From NCBI GenBank assembly GCA_013397455.1, contig VYZB01000035.1, forward strand, positions 1,935,756-1,999,755: 64,000 nucleotides of DNA, read 5' to 3'. The notes beneath the pieces are model-generated. The model was given only the letters and a program-made list of their open reading frames with translations. It had not been told where the DNA came from and did not search any database. The position numbers and the translations under genes were made by a program. Origin of the DNA: Crotophaga sulcirostris (taxonomy: Eukaryota; Chordata; Aves; Cuculiformes; Crotophagidae). Every line of letters starts with the position of its first letter. Positions within the stretch are counted from its first letter, which is position 1. Shown one piece after another: positions 23,548 through 36,396 of this stretch.

Positions 23548-24798
23548 CTGTGAAAACAATTATTTTTGTAACAATTGTTACAGTTTTTGGCACAAGGGAA
23601 TTAGGCTAGCTTAGCTGGAAAGAAAACAAAAGACATGCTCATCTAGCTACCCAGCTATCCTGGGGATACCATGAGGACTTGATGTGTATTATTATAGAGC
23701 CTGCTTCAATTGAAAGGCTATGTGAGTGCCCTTCATCTCTTTCTTTGTAACTTTAGTTCATGTATGGAAAATTTCACTGTTACATATAAGTTAGGACATG
23801 CCCATCATCTTCCTCATCTCCAACAAACTCCTTTCTTTTTCACTTCCTGTAAAACACTTCCCTCTGCTCTTCTAATAATCATATTTAAATGCTGTCCAAA
23901 TCAACCTAATATATTTAAATATATCAATATATTTAAAGGCAGCAATCCTCTCTTAATGTATTTGACTGAGATGGAGTTAATTTTCTTCACAGCAGCTTAT
24001 TGTTGCTGTGTTTTGGAGTTGAGAGTAAGCCACAAAAGCTCATACTTCTGCCGTTCCAATTGTCCCCCCGGTCCCACTGTGGGGGAATAAGAGAGTGGCT
24101 AGGTGGGGCTGAGCTGCCCACCCGGGTTAACCCACCAGATTTAAAGGACTTTGTCAGCATTAAATAGATAAACACATCGAAGGGGATTTGTTTGGTTAGT
24201 TGGCTTGTCTTCCTCCTATAATTCACTAATACACAAAACTATATCCTCTGTTCCTTTGAAAAAGAGAGTACTGGAGAGAATGGTGTTTGTTCTTCAAATC
24301 AGCTCCTTTCCTGCCAACCTCCAGTGGAGGTCCCCAGAAGGCTCATATATTAAATACATTTTAAATAGAATATATATGGAGGTTTCCTTGAAGGGTGATA
24401 TCTGAAGATCTGACGAAGCTAAAAAGCATTGCTCTAAATTTAATAACTAAATTACTTTTCATGTAACATTCTCTTCCAACAAAGACCACAACTGTTATGG
24501 TTTTAGAAGGGTGTATAGCAATGATGTAAGAGTTTTAAATCTAGCCCCTCCCACGTAGATTGTATTATTGTTATACTCACATGCCAAAGCCACTTGACAG
24601 GGCTGGCCAGACCACAATATATGCACCATAATTAAGATTTTTGAATATCTAATCACTACACAAAATCCAGTATTCTGTAAATGAAAGCAGCACATAATTG
24701 AATAGCTGCCTACATAGCATACACACCCACTGTCAGCCACTCCTCTTGGTGCAGTTTCCTAGTCCTTCCTTATGCTTGTTAGCTGTTTTAATGATTAC
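23548..24798 (-). other. PTPRK: Short intron of PTPRK splitting the third FN3 domain
   Basis: 1,251-bp intron from donor gtaatc to acceptor ttttcacag. It contains a degraded LTR fragment (23966-24137, opposite strand to the gene) and an AT-rich stretch with repeated aatatatttaaa blocks at about 23909-23937. Confidence 0.88.
23966..24137 (+). mobile_element. Degraded, internally deleted avian LTR fragment
   Basis: The opening gactgagatggagttaattttc, followed by cagcagct and gctgtgttttgg, resembles the 5' part of common avian ERV-L-type LTRs. The closing gctgagctgccc...gggttaaccca resembles their 3' end. The middle of such LTRs, with the promoter, is missing. It is therefore an old solo LTR with a large internal deletion. 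Orientation is antisense to PTPRK. Boundaries are approximate. Confidence 0.62.
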
Positions 24799-24908
24799 CT
24801 CATATTGAGTAATGATGCCATTTGGATCCACAGGTTCCTTCCAGTTGAGGAAGATCTTATCTTCAAAAGGAGTTCCTTTCACTGACTTGGCAGGTATAGG
24901 CCCTGGCA
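24799..24908 (-). CDS. PTPRK: PTPRK exon, first half of the third FN3 domain
   Basis: 110-bp exon. The acceptor is a T-rich tract ending in tgtag, followed by TGCCAGGGCC. The donor is GAG followed by gtaatc. It enters in phase 1, completing the valine codon begun by the previous exon, and leaves in phase 0. It encodes [12 protein letters not shown], then [12 protein letters not shown] and NGIITQYE. The W in a hydrophobic strand followed by a proline-rich turn and ITQYE is the usual start of an FN3 fold (strands A to C). The match to PTPRK is close. An open frame continues past the donor for a short distance, but it is intron read-through and not coding. Confidence 0.95.
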
Positions 24909-26512
24909 CTACAAACAAAATAAAACTTTTAAAAATATGAAATTCAGGAGACAAAAAAAATTAAAGAGATGACAGAACATCCTATTAAAACCAAAAGTGA
25001 GCATGGGTCTACTTTTATTAGTATTCATTCATATGCAAAAGGCAGCAGTAGAGAGTATGAAAAAGCACTTCAAAGTGTATTTTGTCATTTTCAGTGTAGA
25101 GAGAGCATGAAGTTGAAACGTTATCCCCACATATGGTTTTCAAAACTTCATGCAAAGTCAAATTGTCTTGTAGTATAGCCAGGGGAAACAGTTCAAGCTA
25201 GATTACGACTTCAGGGAACATCACCGAACTCTGTAATAAGCGTATCTTAGGACAAGGACTACATGGTTTTAAAATCCTTTTAAAAAGAAATATCAAAGGC
25301 AAGCAAGAGCCTCTGTTACACAGCATCTTCCAAACGAGATAAATGCTTACAAAATAGTTTTCCGTCACCCCTTCTTATAATTTCTTGTTTTAAAAGAAAT
25401 CCACGTTTAAGGAGGGGGCTGGGCATGGGGCAGAAACACCAGCTCAGCTGCCACGTGGTCGTGCTGCAGAAAGATCAAAACTGCTTACTTCAAATCTTTC
25501 CAATAAGAGACATTTTCAAAGCTTTGAACTGAACCGCACTAAGATGACCCTATTTTCTTACTTTAAACGGAACCAATATCCCTGCTGTAATAACAAGTCT
25601 GAAGTGTCACCTCAGGCCTCTTTGCCTGAGTGATTCACAGTACCTGGTAATCCCATCAACACCAGGCAGGAGCACTTAGTTATCTCCTATTTCAGCTTAC
25701 AAGATATTTTTGCCTACACACACAGTTCCTTTTTAACCACAGCGGGTCACCTAGATTTGAACACATACATGCTGAAAGAAGAGGATGAGGATACGAGAGC
25801 GCTTGAAGAAATCCTAAACCCAAAGAAACACTCTCCCCTCTCAAAAAGCCAAAGTTACCCAAATCTGCAATCTTTCAAGCTAGATAATTCTATTTAATAT
25901 ATTGGCATATATTTCTCTCCTCGTCTTAATCAGCCTATTTTTTTCAATGTAACTTTCAGTCAAGCAAATGCATGACATTTCTTGGGTATAATTATCAAAG
26001 CAGACTGAAGTTTTACAAAGAGTAAAAATAAATTAAAAGCTGCTGGATCAAAGGAAGTGTCAGGCACTGTACAAGCAGCACCGAGGAATGAGTGGTCTGT
26101 CCCAATGGTGGGATTAGTTTCAGCCTACATGGGAGCTATAAAGGATGATCTGACCCGTACAAACAACACAATTTGCCACATTAATAACAAATTCACAGAG
26201 TCAAAAAAAACCCCAAGTAAACAGAGGAGAGCTTCACAGAAACTATTAATCTATCTGTCAAATGAAGACTTAGGAGAAGGTTAACTAAAATAATATGCTG
26301 CTGATTTACTTCAGTGTCCTGACACAGACTGGGCAGTGGGTGAAGGTTGACGTGCCATGACAGCCCTTGTGTGCTGTTCATTGCATTCAGAGACTTGCTG
26401 TAGGCAACGCTTTCTTTTTCATGGGAAAGCCCTACTGTTTTTCTTCTCTACATTTTAAATGAGATATGAATATACCCTGATACACAGGACATTTTCCCTG
26501 GAAGATGCATGC

Positions 26513-26540
26513 CTATGTGTATATGTGTGTGTGTGTGCAC
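26513..26540. repeat. GT-rich dinucleotide tract
   Basis: 28 bases of strictly alternating pyrimidine and purine, mainly (GT)n with TA steps. It is a small microsatellite. Confidence 0.85.
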
Positions 26541-26730
26541 CTTGATCTGTGTTTGGGAAAGAACAGCAATGCACCAGGCCATGCACACAGAATATGAAAT
26601 TTGACATTAAAGCCCACGACGTAAAAAGAAAACAGACACAATTGCTCAAAACTCTGCAAAATACTTTTTGCGTGGTGCTTTTAAAGGACATGTTTTATAT
26701 GCAGTTGGAACTGGGTGTGCAGTGCTCTAT

Positions 26731-26794
26731 GTTGATGGTTGGACTTGATGATCTTAGAGGTCTTTTTCAACCTTAATGACTCTATGATTCTATG
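26731..26794 (+). mobile_element. CR1 LINE, 3' terminal stub
   Basis: ggttggacttgatgatctta, then aggtctttttcaacctt and the tail gactctatgattctatg are the classical end of a CR1 element. Only about 64 bp remain, which is severe 5' truncation as is usual for CR1. Confidence 0.8.
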
Positions 26795-27387
26795 TTTGAG
26801 AGTTGTGTAAATCCTCCTACATTTTCGTTTTAACACCCAAGTGGGAGAAGCACCTAGGCTCATCACATCACTTGACTGTGTTGTTCTGCAATATAAAATT
26901 CATTGCGAGTGGCAGCTGAACCAGTGTTAAACTCACTGGAACTACATGATCCCAGTTAGTTTCACGCTTCTCTTCCCACTGGTATGGGAAGGGCACAAGA
27001 ACAGAAGCTAGCACAGCAATGAGCAGCTTGCTGGGAATCCCAGTAAAAATAAGGTCAGAAAGTAAAAGAGAGCAAGTCCCTAGAAAATGAGAACAGTAAT
27101 TCCCACAAACCTCATCCACCCCTGTACGTTTAACAAAAATGAAGCTTAGGAGCAGCTTAAATTATTTGAAAGCTCAGCTGGTATTAAAACAAAGAAATAA
27201 ATAAAAGTTCAAACGCATAGAAGAAGCAATACAAATTAATTTGAGTTCGAAGGACATTTTTTGATGGGTCTAAAGTTCTCTTCCCCCTCCATTTTTCCAG
27301 TTCAACCACAGTAAAAACATCTTTTAATTGCGCAGCTTCGCTAAAGGGGCAAAGGGAGGCAAGGAAAGAGAAAAGCAAGAGCCAAGG

Positions 27388-27583
27388 CTGGAAAAAATTC
27401 TTCACTGAAAGGGCTGCTAGGCACTGGAACAGCTTCCCAGGGAGGTAGTTGAGTCACCATCCCTAGAGGTGTTTAAAAGACAGGTAGATGAGTTTCTGGG
27501 GGACATGGTTTAGCTGAGGACAGGTACGGTTGGACTCGATGATCTCAAAGGTCTTTTCCAACTGGATGATTCTATGATTCTAT
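27388..27583 (+). mobile_element. CR1 LINE, 3' fragment
   Basis: The segment reads through a CR1 ORF2 C-terminal remnant (aggcactggaacagcttccc, ccatccctagaggtgttta). It is followed by the 3' UTR signature ttggactcgatgatctcaaa and the tail gatgattctatgattctat. It belongs to a CR1 subfamily different from the copies at 33 and 58 kb, with a longer spacer before the tail. Confidence 0.85.
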
Positions 27584-30500
27584 TGATAAAGGAATCTGCT
27601 TAAAGAACAGAATATCTGTGAGCAGGCCCATAGTTTCATCAGTCAGGTTAGTCAAAATGTCTAAACGTCCTCATTTATATTTTCATGTCTTTGTTTGCAG
27701 GTCAGTATTATTTACAAAAGAAATTCAAAAAAGGATGAAATTAGTAAAAAAAAAAAGAAACCAAACAAACAAAAAAAAACCCCAACAACAAAAGAAGAGC
27801 AGCAATGTAACCTGTTGGAAACACTACTCTGAAAACTCAACTGTATCTGTCCAAGCAGGCAGCCATTGCTGTCCTTTCTGTATGACTCCCAGCAGGACTC
27901 TAAGGACCTTAAACTTCACTTTTCCAAAAAAGTGTTAAGAGTCTTCCCTTCTATATGATATTTAGCAGTGACTCAAGTGAAAAACAGCCAGGTAAACATC
28001 ATCCTTGTGCACATAATAGCTTTCACAAACCTCCTCACAAACAGTCCAAAAGGCTTTCTTCAGGTTTGTGTGTGCATCTCTGGAAGTCCCATCGCTTATC
28101 ACAGCATCTCTTTTCGGCCTTCTCAACTACCAGTATTCCTCCTATGCGCGCTCTTACTATTCCCCTTATACTTAGGGACAGTCTACACTAAATTGAAACA
28201 CTCAAGACCATTATAAGTGTATATTAAGGTGAAGAACGTTACTTAAGATTCCTTGTCAATCGTCGGGTGGCTGAATAATTCAAAAAGTATAAGTAGCTTC
28301 TAGAAGAGTTGACTTGGACCTTTTGGCCTCTGCACTCCCTCTTTAAAACGATTCTGGTCCCATTGATTTTCTTTCCATCTCCTGACCCTGTGAAGTGTGA
28401 CCCCACCATCTTTCAGTGACAACAACAGTTAGCACTCTTTCATATGCATTATTCTATGTTAAACTTCCAACAAGTAAAGAAATAAACATATCTGAAGAAG
28501 TGAAATCATTTAGGTAGGTTTTACTGTATAATTTTCAGAAGAGATTGTGAACTTAAGCAAAACCAAAACAAATCCTATTAAAAAGTACACAAACATAAAG
28601 TGCACATGTGTACAAAACAAAATTTAAAAGGAATTTCAGCAAGGTTTTATAACGTAAGCATCACAAGCTCTTTTTTTCCATGATTTACATGCATCTCCAG
28701 AGCCCTTTACATGAAGCCATATATTTATATAGTGAATAGATGATAACCTTTTCTTCTAAATACATGTGGGATGGCAGACTTTTATAAATACTATGCATAA
28801 CAAAAGCACAAACCATCAATCTGGCATCAGACCAATTCATTTTAGAGCAAGATATTTGCATTAAATTATGTCAGAGTCACAAAAAAACTGTTATTCACAA
28901 ATAGTGTCACCTAAACCTTATTCTACACTAATGTAACCGGAAATTTATATTACAATACATGGCTTCTGGAAAAATAACACATTAACTGACACCAACCACT
29001 ATAAAAATGTATTTATATTGCTTCAGTTTTCCTGCTAAAATATAATGAAAGTGCATGTAAACAGAATATTTTTATTATTATTACACTCTGTTAAAGCTGT
29101 GCAAGGTATTGTTATGCTATATAGTAAAGGTTATGTGCAGACACATTTGTGGTTACACGAGAAAAAATTTCTTTGTGGTACTCAAAAAGTAAAGTGTATC
29201 AGCAGCAAACTTACGGCCCTTCTCCAAAAGCAGATGCTAATTTTCAGGAGATGGTGACAGTTATCTTTACTACAGCTTAAATGTTATAAGCAATTAAAAT
29301 GCCCAACCTTCCCATTTTAACTCAAGTTGTTACAACTTGAGACTAAGGCTTAAATAGAAGAATATTTGGTATAATAAAAAGGAAAAGCAATAATCAGGAT
29401 TACTATTACTATTTACCATAGGAGTATTTACACCAAAGGCAGTGAAAAAAAAAGACTACTTCTGCAATCACTCAAGTTGCACCATTTGCAGCAAAGACAA
29501 AGATGCTATTGAGTGCTATTGATAGGAAAACTGATTGCATGTTAATATAATAGCCTCCGGCTCACATGCTCTCTTCCTAACAATCTCTCCTCCTGGAAGA
29601 GCAGGGCTGGCAGTGGCAGGAATGCTGCCCTCCCTAGGCAGTGGACAGGAGGGTGGCACTGGGCAACACCTGCCATGCAGAAGTCCACAGCCTTGCAGAG
29701 GTCTGCATCAACCACCAGGGTCACCAAAGGTCTGTCTGAGTCCCCAGACCTTCCAGCTTACATAAAATTCCTAACGTAACAAACATAAATGGTTACAATC
29801 AAGCTACTAAGCAAGCTGACAGAGCTAGTCATTCTCAGCAGCAGTGGTTATCAATGGAGATGCAAACGCAAATATCAAATGGGGTTAAATTCACAAGTTC
29901 CAGATTTGCTGAATTCAGTGGCTCAGGTACCCAGTGCAGTATTTTGTTTAAAGCCTTTCACATCAAATGCTTACTTCAGTACTCCTCATTTCTGGGATTT
30001 GGAAATCTTTCTCCATGTCAGGGTGAAAAAACCTCACATATCTTACGACTTTCTAAAACTACGCAAATCAATATTCAGAGAGTACTTTCAGTGAGTACGT
30101 GGCTTGAGAATAAGTAATGGGAACTTGTGGGTCCAAGTGTAAGCCCTCATTCCACTGCATACTGCTGAAATAGCCATTAATTCTGGCCTATTTGCAGGCA
30201 TCATTATGTCAAACACTCCATTCCAACAAAGAATCTCATAGGCAATATCACTTTTTCAGCTATAAAGCTTCTAATATAGGCACCTAAAGGAAATGAAAGC
30301 AGGAAGTTGTTTCAGCCAGGATAAATAATTCTGTGTTTCAGAGCCAATTTTTCCAGAGCTATTAATATAAAACCTAGCTGGTGTTTCTTGTTTCTGCAAT
30401 ACCTTAAAAAAGCTTACTTCATTTGCCATTTCTTCAGTGTAAGCTTAAAATAAATCTCTGCTAATAAGTTCAATATTTTTCTTACTGTCTCACAAATCAG

Positions 30501-32885
30501 TTTTTCTGATGTCTTTAATAAGAAGTGCTCACTTGTCTTTCTGCAACCACTTTTTCTCTCTCTCAATGATATGCCGATAGCAAATCTTACCTGCCATCTG
30601 AAAAAAAGAATTGGAGTTATTTTCACAAGTTGAAGGACAAATAGGTTATCCTAGGTTCCTTTTACCAATGGCAGTAGGTTGGTAACAATCATTTTCAGTT
30701 CACTGCTGCTAAAGACATGAAATTTCTTTCCTTATTTAACTATATTGACACTACATTTTTCTGTTACTCATGACATGTAGGTCACTAGTATTCCTTTTTG
30801 CTGGACTGGGAGGTCAGTATCTTTAGCAACGGTATTTATGGACAACTTCACATATAAACCTTTATTTCTTAGTCATGGGCTTCTCTGCAACCACTGGTCA
30901 TTTTTTTCCCAATAGAATTAGTACTCTGGGTTCACTTGACATCCATGCATGTGTCATTAGGCCAGATAAAGTTATACATTTTTGAGACAGCTTGCTATTT
31001 CAAGCAACCTTTACAGCTTTCCTTTGCAGCATCAGACATACTGCCTGTGCATCCCACTGCATTAACTTTTCTCCCAGGTGGACTATTTTTTTACTTTTAC
31101 AATGCTATTAGTATAGTTTTGTATATATGTTTTTCCAAAACTCCTTGAAGCATTGCTAGCTTGTTTGTTTCCTTTCATTGAAGTACATTTTCTACTTCCT
31201 CTTTTCTTTCTCCCAGTATTTTCCTGGGGTGCCAGAACAATTTGAAAAAGCATAAAGGAAAAGTGCTTCTCATGTGAAACAGTGGAGAAAAATATAGATA
31301 TTTTCTATTTTTTTTTTATACAGGCAACTTACAGCCCTACTATCAAACACAGAAAAATACTAAATGTCAACTATTTTCATAAAATCCTCCCTAAAAGTTG
31401 GCAGAAGGTATTTGCTTTTCACACATTCAGAAAGTATTTAATTATTTAATTGCCCCATTTGTGTCCAATGAGCATGTCCTCAGCTCAGACCAAATCTTTG
31501 GTATACTTTAAGCCCCCAAATGGGTACTTATCCTTTTCCAAGTGATCTTTTTCAATTAGCTGTTGGCCTGCTGTTAGCTGACACACTCCCTTACTAGTTA
31601 ATAAAATCACCATCAAACCCTTTGAGCTTCATGATTTTCTTCCTTCATAGCTGTGTTCTCAGAGCTAATGTCACCATTCCTGTTAATCCACTGCCTTTTG
31701 CATCTGTTTCCAACTAAAAATTAAGGAAGCATTTATCTGCTTTAATCCTATTCACCATTCGCCACTCCTAAAAGAGTCCCTCTTAGTTTGCAGTCCCCTT
31801 GTGAATAGGCAGCTCCAAGAACACATGCACGCTGCTGATTCATGATAAATTCACTACTGTTTTTTTTTAATTTGCTCAAAATGCCAAACATCATCTCTGT
31901 CCAGCATTTGTACGTCCCCAGATTGTGCAAGTCTTCCTCTTTTTCCTTTATCAGATCCTTCAAGCACTGACCATCTCGTACACAAGTCAGGTGAAACAGT
32001 GAGTCCTTGTCACGGCACAGATAATGCTGATTGCCCAGGTACTCAGAAGAGCTTTTACCCAAATCTTAGTGATGGTATGGTCTCTTCTGAAAATGAAAGA
32101 TGATGTTTCACCCATAAAACACTGAAAACTTTCCTTGTTTTCATCTTCTTTTTGTACAACTTGTTTTACAGTGTATTGCTCAAGGGCTTAATTTTTACAT
32201 GTAAAACAAGTTCTCAGTAAATCACTATAATACACTTTAAAGATTAATTCATCTATCCAACTTAAAAAGAAATACTTAAAACCATCAAGGTTTCAGATCT
32301 TGCTCTGGTCAGAAAAGAAGCTATTTTCAGACTGCTATTCCTGGTTTTGCTTTCTTACACATACTGAATTACAAGCTAGTAAAATTTTCTTAATTTGTTG
32401 GTAACGGCTCCAAAATTCTGAAGCACAGCTTCTGAATCTTACCTGGTGTTCTAGAACTTTTTTCCTGCTCCTGGTGTCATAAACTGCTCTGGGAGGTCTG
32501 ACCCAGCTATGGAGCCTTATATAAATATGAACCTTTGTGAAAGACAACAAGAGATCCTCACTGACTCACACCAGAACTCCACAAAAGTCTAAGTTCCTCT
32601 ACATTTAGGGAGTCCCAAAAGTTCAAATATATGTAAAAGCTGCTAGTAGAAGGAAGTTTGTGAAATAACAGAAGAGAGATGCAGGAAAATATTAAAACCA
32701 AACAGCACTACCAACAAAAAAAGAGAAGACAGGGATAGAGAGCTGAAAGCATGAGGAAGATGGATAAAGTAACAGAAGATGAGGGCAAAATGGTAAAGAG
32801 ACAAAGAGAGACAAAAAAATATTTGGTAGACACCTTTAAGTCTATGAAGTTTTGATCTGATTAGCAGATCCTTGTAAGAAAGAAT

Positions 32886-33669
32886 GGCATTGGAACAAGG
32901 TCAAGCGCAAGGTCCTACATGTGGGACAGGGCAATCCCAAGCACAAATATAAGCTGGGCAGAGAATGGATTAAAGTACCCCCAAAGAGAAGAACTTGGGG
33001 GTGCTGGTGGATGAGAAGCTCAACATGAGCCAACAATGTGTGCTTGCAGCCGAGAAAGCCAACCATATCCTGGGCTGCACCAAAAGAGGTGTGACCAGCA
33101 GGTTGAGGGAAGTGATTCTCCCCCTCTACTCTGCCCTGGTGAGACCCCGTCTAAAGTACTGTGTTCAATTCTGGAGTCCTCAGCACAGGACGGACATGGA
33201 TCTGTTAGAGCAAGTCCAGAGGAGGGACATGAAGATGATCAGAGGGCTGGAGTACCTCCCATATGAGGACAGGCTAAAAGAGTTGGGCTTGCTCAGCCAA
33301 GAGAAGAGAAGGCTCCAGGAAGAATTTAGAGCAGCCTTCCAGTACTTAAAGGGGGCCTCCAGGAAAGGTGGGGAGGGGCGCTTTATCAGCGGGTGCAGTG
33401 AAAGGACAAGTGGAAACAGTTTTAAGCTGAAAGAGGACAGATTTAGATTAGATATTAGGAAGAGTTTTTTTACTGTGAGGGTGGTGAGACACTGGCACAG
33501 GTTGCCCAGAGAAGCTGTGGAAGCCCCATCCCTGGAGGTGTTCAAGGCCAGGCTGGAGCAGGGCATGAGCAACCTGATCCAGTAGAATGTGTCCCTGCCC
33601 ATGGCAGAGGGGTTGGAGTTGGATGATCTCTAAGGTCCCTTCCAACCCAAACCATTCTATGATTCTATG
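32886..33669 (+). mobile_element. CR1 LINE, 3' end with open ORF2 C-terminus
   Basis: 5'-truncated CR1 non-LTR retrotransposon. A frame of 196 codons at 32995-33585 stays open and encodes the C-terminal part of the ORF2 reverse-transcriptase polyprotein ([37 protein letters not shown]). The 3' UTR is short and the tail is cattctatgattctatga. The sequence aggtcctacatgtgggac near the 5' end is typical of CR1. GAAAGAAT stands directly before (32878-32885) and overlaps the last base and following bases (33669-33676), which suggests a target-site duplication. The open frame and intact tail suggest a fairly young copy. It is antisense to PTPRK and not expected to be functional. Confidence 0.93.
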
Positions 33670-35524
33670 AAAGAATACTGCACTGCAGAAAAGCTAAAAA
33701 AAAATAATTATCTCTTGTTGTCATCTGGATTTTCAAAGTTTCTATTTATGAAAAGTACTCAACATAAGTGCACATTTTCAGATAATCATGTAATCAGTGG
33801 CTATTTCTAATTAATGTAATTTGCAAAAATGTATTGAAAATATTGTGATCCTTCTATTTGCCTTCTCATAAATGAATCACTGATAATGCCCCTGCTATGT
33901 AATTAACATCATGCTCATTCTACAAAACCTGCAAAAATCATGATGATGACAAGGCTACTTCTGGCTGCATGTGAAATATGTGGGGTCCTGACTCATGCAT
34001 CTTCCTGTAGCTCTCATCATCTTAGTCTGAGTACTCCTCTAGGCTGCAAACCGTGTTTTAAAACATTTTCAGACAGATACTTGATCACTTGGACATGAGA
34101 CTAAACTAGCAGCATACACATACACAATAAACTACAGAACTCAAGTTTACTATTCCTATGAGAGCTCAAGGAGAGATGCAGGTGTGACTCGATCCTCTGA
34201 GATCGGCGGAAAGCCTTTGTATTGCACAATGATAGCATGCTCTGTATTTTGAAATACAAGGTAAAATTGGACATAGACTTTCAAGTCAATCAGGAACGCA
34301 CAATTAAAAAAAACACATTTCATTTCCAACAGTATCACTGAGTAGATCTCACAAGAGGCAATTTTCAGGTCACAAACGTTATTACCATCAATACACCTAA
34401 ATACAGGTACCTTTTAAAATTTATTAATCCCTCCTTGAAAACAGCACTTACTTGAAATAGTTTACATTGGCAACTTTTGTTCACTGAGTGAGGCTTCTTC
34501 TACACCATGGTAACTGGCATCAAAGCTGAGTCTAAACAAGTTCACTGATAGCACTCTGGCAAGCTAGCTCAAGATCAAAATCTGCTTTGTATGCACCATT
34601 TTCCAAGAACAATCCACAACAAAATCAGAAGACAAAATACATGCACTTGACTCTGCTCTTGATGAGCACTGCTATGAAATCACTATCAGGTCAGTGCTAT
34701 CAAGTTACCAGCCACCATCTCCGCACATCTAACTAGGTAAATGATACCAGAAATAGTAAACTTTCTTGAAAACTGTTTGAAAGGAAAAGAAATCTATTTT
34801 CCATGGATATAATAATAATACTACCTCAAGTAAAATAGCAACCACAAATACCTATAACGTAAACAGAAATAACTCATCATTGATTATATTTACAATTAAC
34901 TTCTTAAAAAGCAATGCTAAAATTTAAATTGTAGGAAATATTCTAATTCTGTACTTGTCAATAAATCTTCATGTGATGCACCTACGTCTCTTACAGTTTT
35001 CTACAGCTCCTCATATTCTACTTAATAAGCTGTTCTCTCTTCTTTATTGCAACAGTAAACAAATTCCTCTTCAATTTCTTCTAAAATTGAAAATATACGG
35101 AAAATAAATGCTACCAGATTTTAACCTTGACTGTTATCCTTATATAAAGCTATATATACTCTCTCCTCTACTTTACAGGTGAACAACTTGCTACCTTTTT
35201 CAATTTTATCTTCTTATGAATCTACACTCTTCTATTAGTCCAAGTATTCCTTTTTCTTGCTGATGGCAATATCTATTTTCATTTTGTTGTTGCCAATATT
35301 TTAATGAAATCTAAATACAAGAATAGGATACTAAAATTGCTCTTTACAACTACATTTTAAATATTAGAGAAAAATATCTATTTTTATTTTAAATTCTTTC
35401 ATACCAAGATTCATAGCCTAAACACTGAATGTCACCATTAACATCTACATCTATTCTTCATTTCTTTCCAACTGAGGTAAGTTCAACTATCTTGTCAATG
35501 AAATTTCATTGAGAGCACTTTAAA

Positions 35525-35595
35525 TAGGAATAATAGAATATCTCAAGTTGGAAGGAACCCATAAGGATCACTGAGTTCAACTCCCAAGTTTTCAA
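35525..35595 (-). mobile_element. CR1 LINE 3' stub, minus orientation
   Basis: aatagaatatctcaagttgg, then aaggaacccataaggatcac and gagttcaactcc are the reverse complement of a CR1 3' end. Only about 70 bp are recognisable. Confidence 0.7.
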
Positions 35596-36093
35596 AATAA
35601 TACTTTAATCTGATGGGTGGCTTTCAAAGAGTTAATAGACATGAAATACTGTAACTTGCAACATAAATTATTGTTCAAATGTATTTGCTGAAAAGGTTTT
35701 TTAGACCCTTTAAGCACTGAATTCAGTATCTAAATATAAATTTACAGCCCTAAATTAATTTTCAAATATTACACCTAATTCTGTGAAGAAGCCTTCACCT
35801 AACATCACCACATGTTTCTGGTCACCCATGTTAGCACATATTTGGAATGACTCGGAAGCTAAGCTCCTTCTTCTTGCAGGATTGAGTTTGACTTGGGCTA
35901 CATGGACAGTTTGGGCTATATAGGCAGGGTGGCAGCTGTAGTACTTCTAAAGCTACTATTTTAGGGCTAATTAATACATTAATAGAAGAGAACTTCCAGC
36001 CTTCAGGACACATATTGTAACACACAAAGCCATTTCCTTCCACCTGTCTAGACTGGACTTGAATGTAATTTCCATAAGAGCATTTACACATAC

Positions 36094-36396
36094 CGTCTTC
36101 ATCTGTCTGGATAATGGTCTCCTCACTTTCTTTCCTCCCTTCTGGATTAGTTAAGATCATTTTGAGGCTAACATTCGTGTAGGGAGGCAGGTGATCCACA
36201 ACGTGCTGGGGTGCTTTGGGGTCCATATCCAAGCAGTCTGCCTTGCTCTCGTTGTGTCCACAGAAGTAGTGGTAGCATATAGTGACATTGAAAGTGTGGC
36301 AACGAGTGATGTTGTAACCCAGAGATTCCCAATCCACAGCGATGTGTCTGGCCTGGATTTCAGCAATCTTTAATGTTTTCGGTGTTCTCATAGGTT
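36094..36396 (-). CDS. PTPRK: PTPRK exon encoding the second FN3 domain
   Basis: Coding exon of receptor-type tyrosine-protein phosphatase kappa, a type IIB RPTP whose ectodomain (MAM, Ig, four FN3) mediates homophilic cell-cell adhesion and whose cytoplasmic part removes phosphate from tyrosines of junction proteins. On the minus strand a pyrimidine-rich tract ending in ctag precedes AACCTATGAGAAC, and the exon ends GAAGACG before gtatgt. It is 303 bp, phase 1 at both ends, with 100 whole codons open throughout. It starts EPMRTPKTLKIAE and ends EETIIQTDED, which matches the FN3-2 part of PTPRK rather than PTPRM, PTPRT or PTPRU as I remember them. Four N-glycosylation sequons are visible (NIT, NVT, NES, NVS) and four cysteines. 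One cysteine (YFCGHNES) stands where I recall arginine in mammals. The next exon downstream is 11.2 kb away. Confidence 0.95.

Larger units (their letters stand above)
24909..36093 (-). other. PTPRK: Long intron of PTPRK between the FN3-2 and FN3-3 exons
   Basis: 11,185-bp intron from donor gtatgt to acceptor tttgtttgtag. It holds four CR1 pieces (26731-26794, 27388-27583, 32886-33669 and 35525-35595), a GT-rich alternating tract at 26513-26540 and a GC-richer unassigned patch at 29570-29750. Nothing else could be named. Confidence 0.87.

Noticed and set aside
23710..24090. Plus-strand open frame of 126 codons
   Set aside because: It runs antisense to PTPRK and into the degraded LTR fragment. 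No protein similarity is evident.
33180..33602. Minus-strand open frame of 140 codons
   Set aside because: It is the antisense shadow of the CR1 ORF2 C-terminus on the plus strand.
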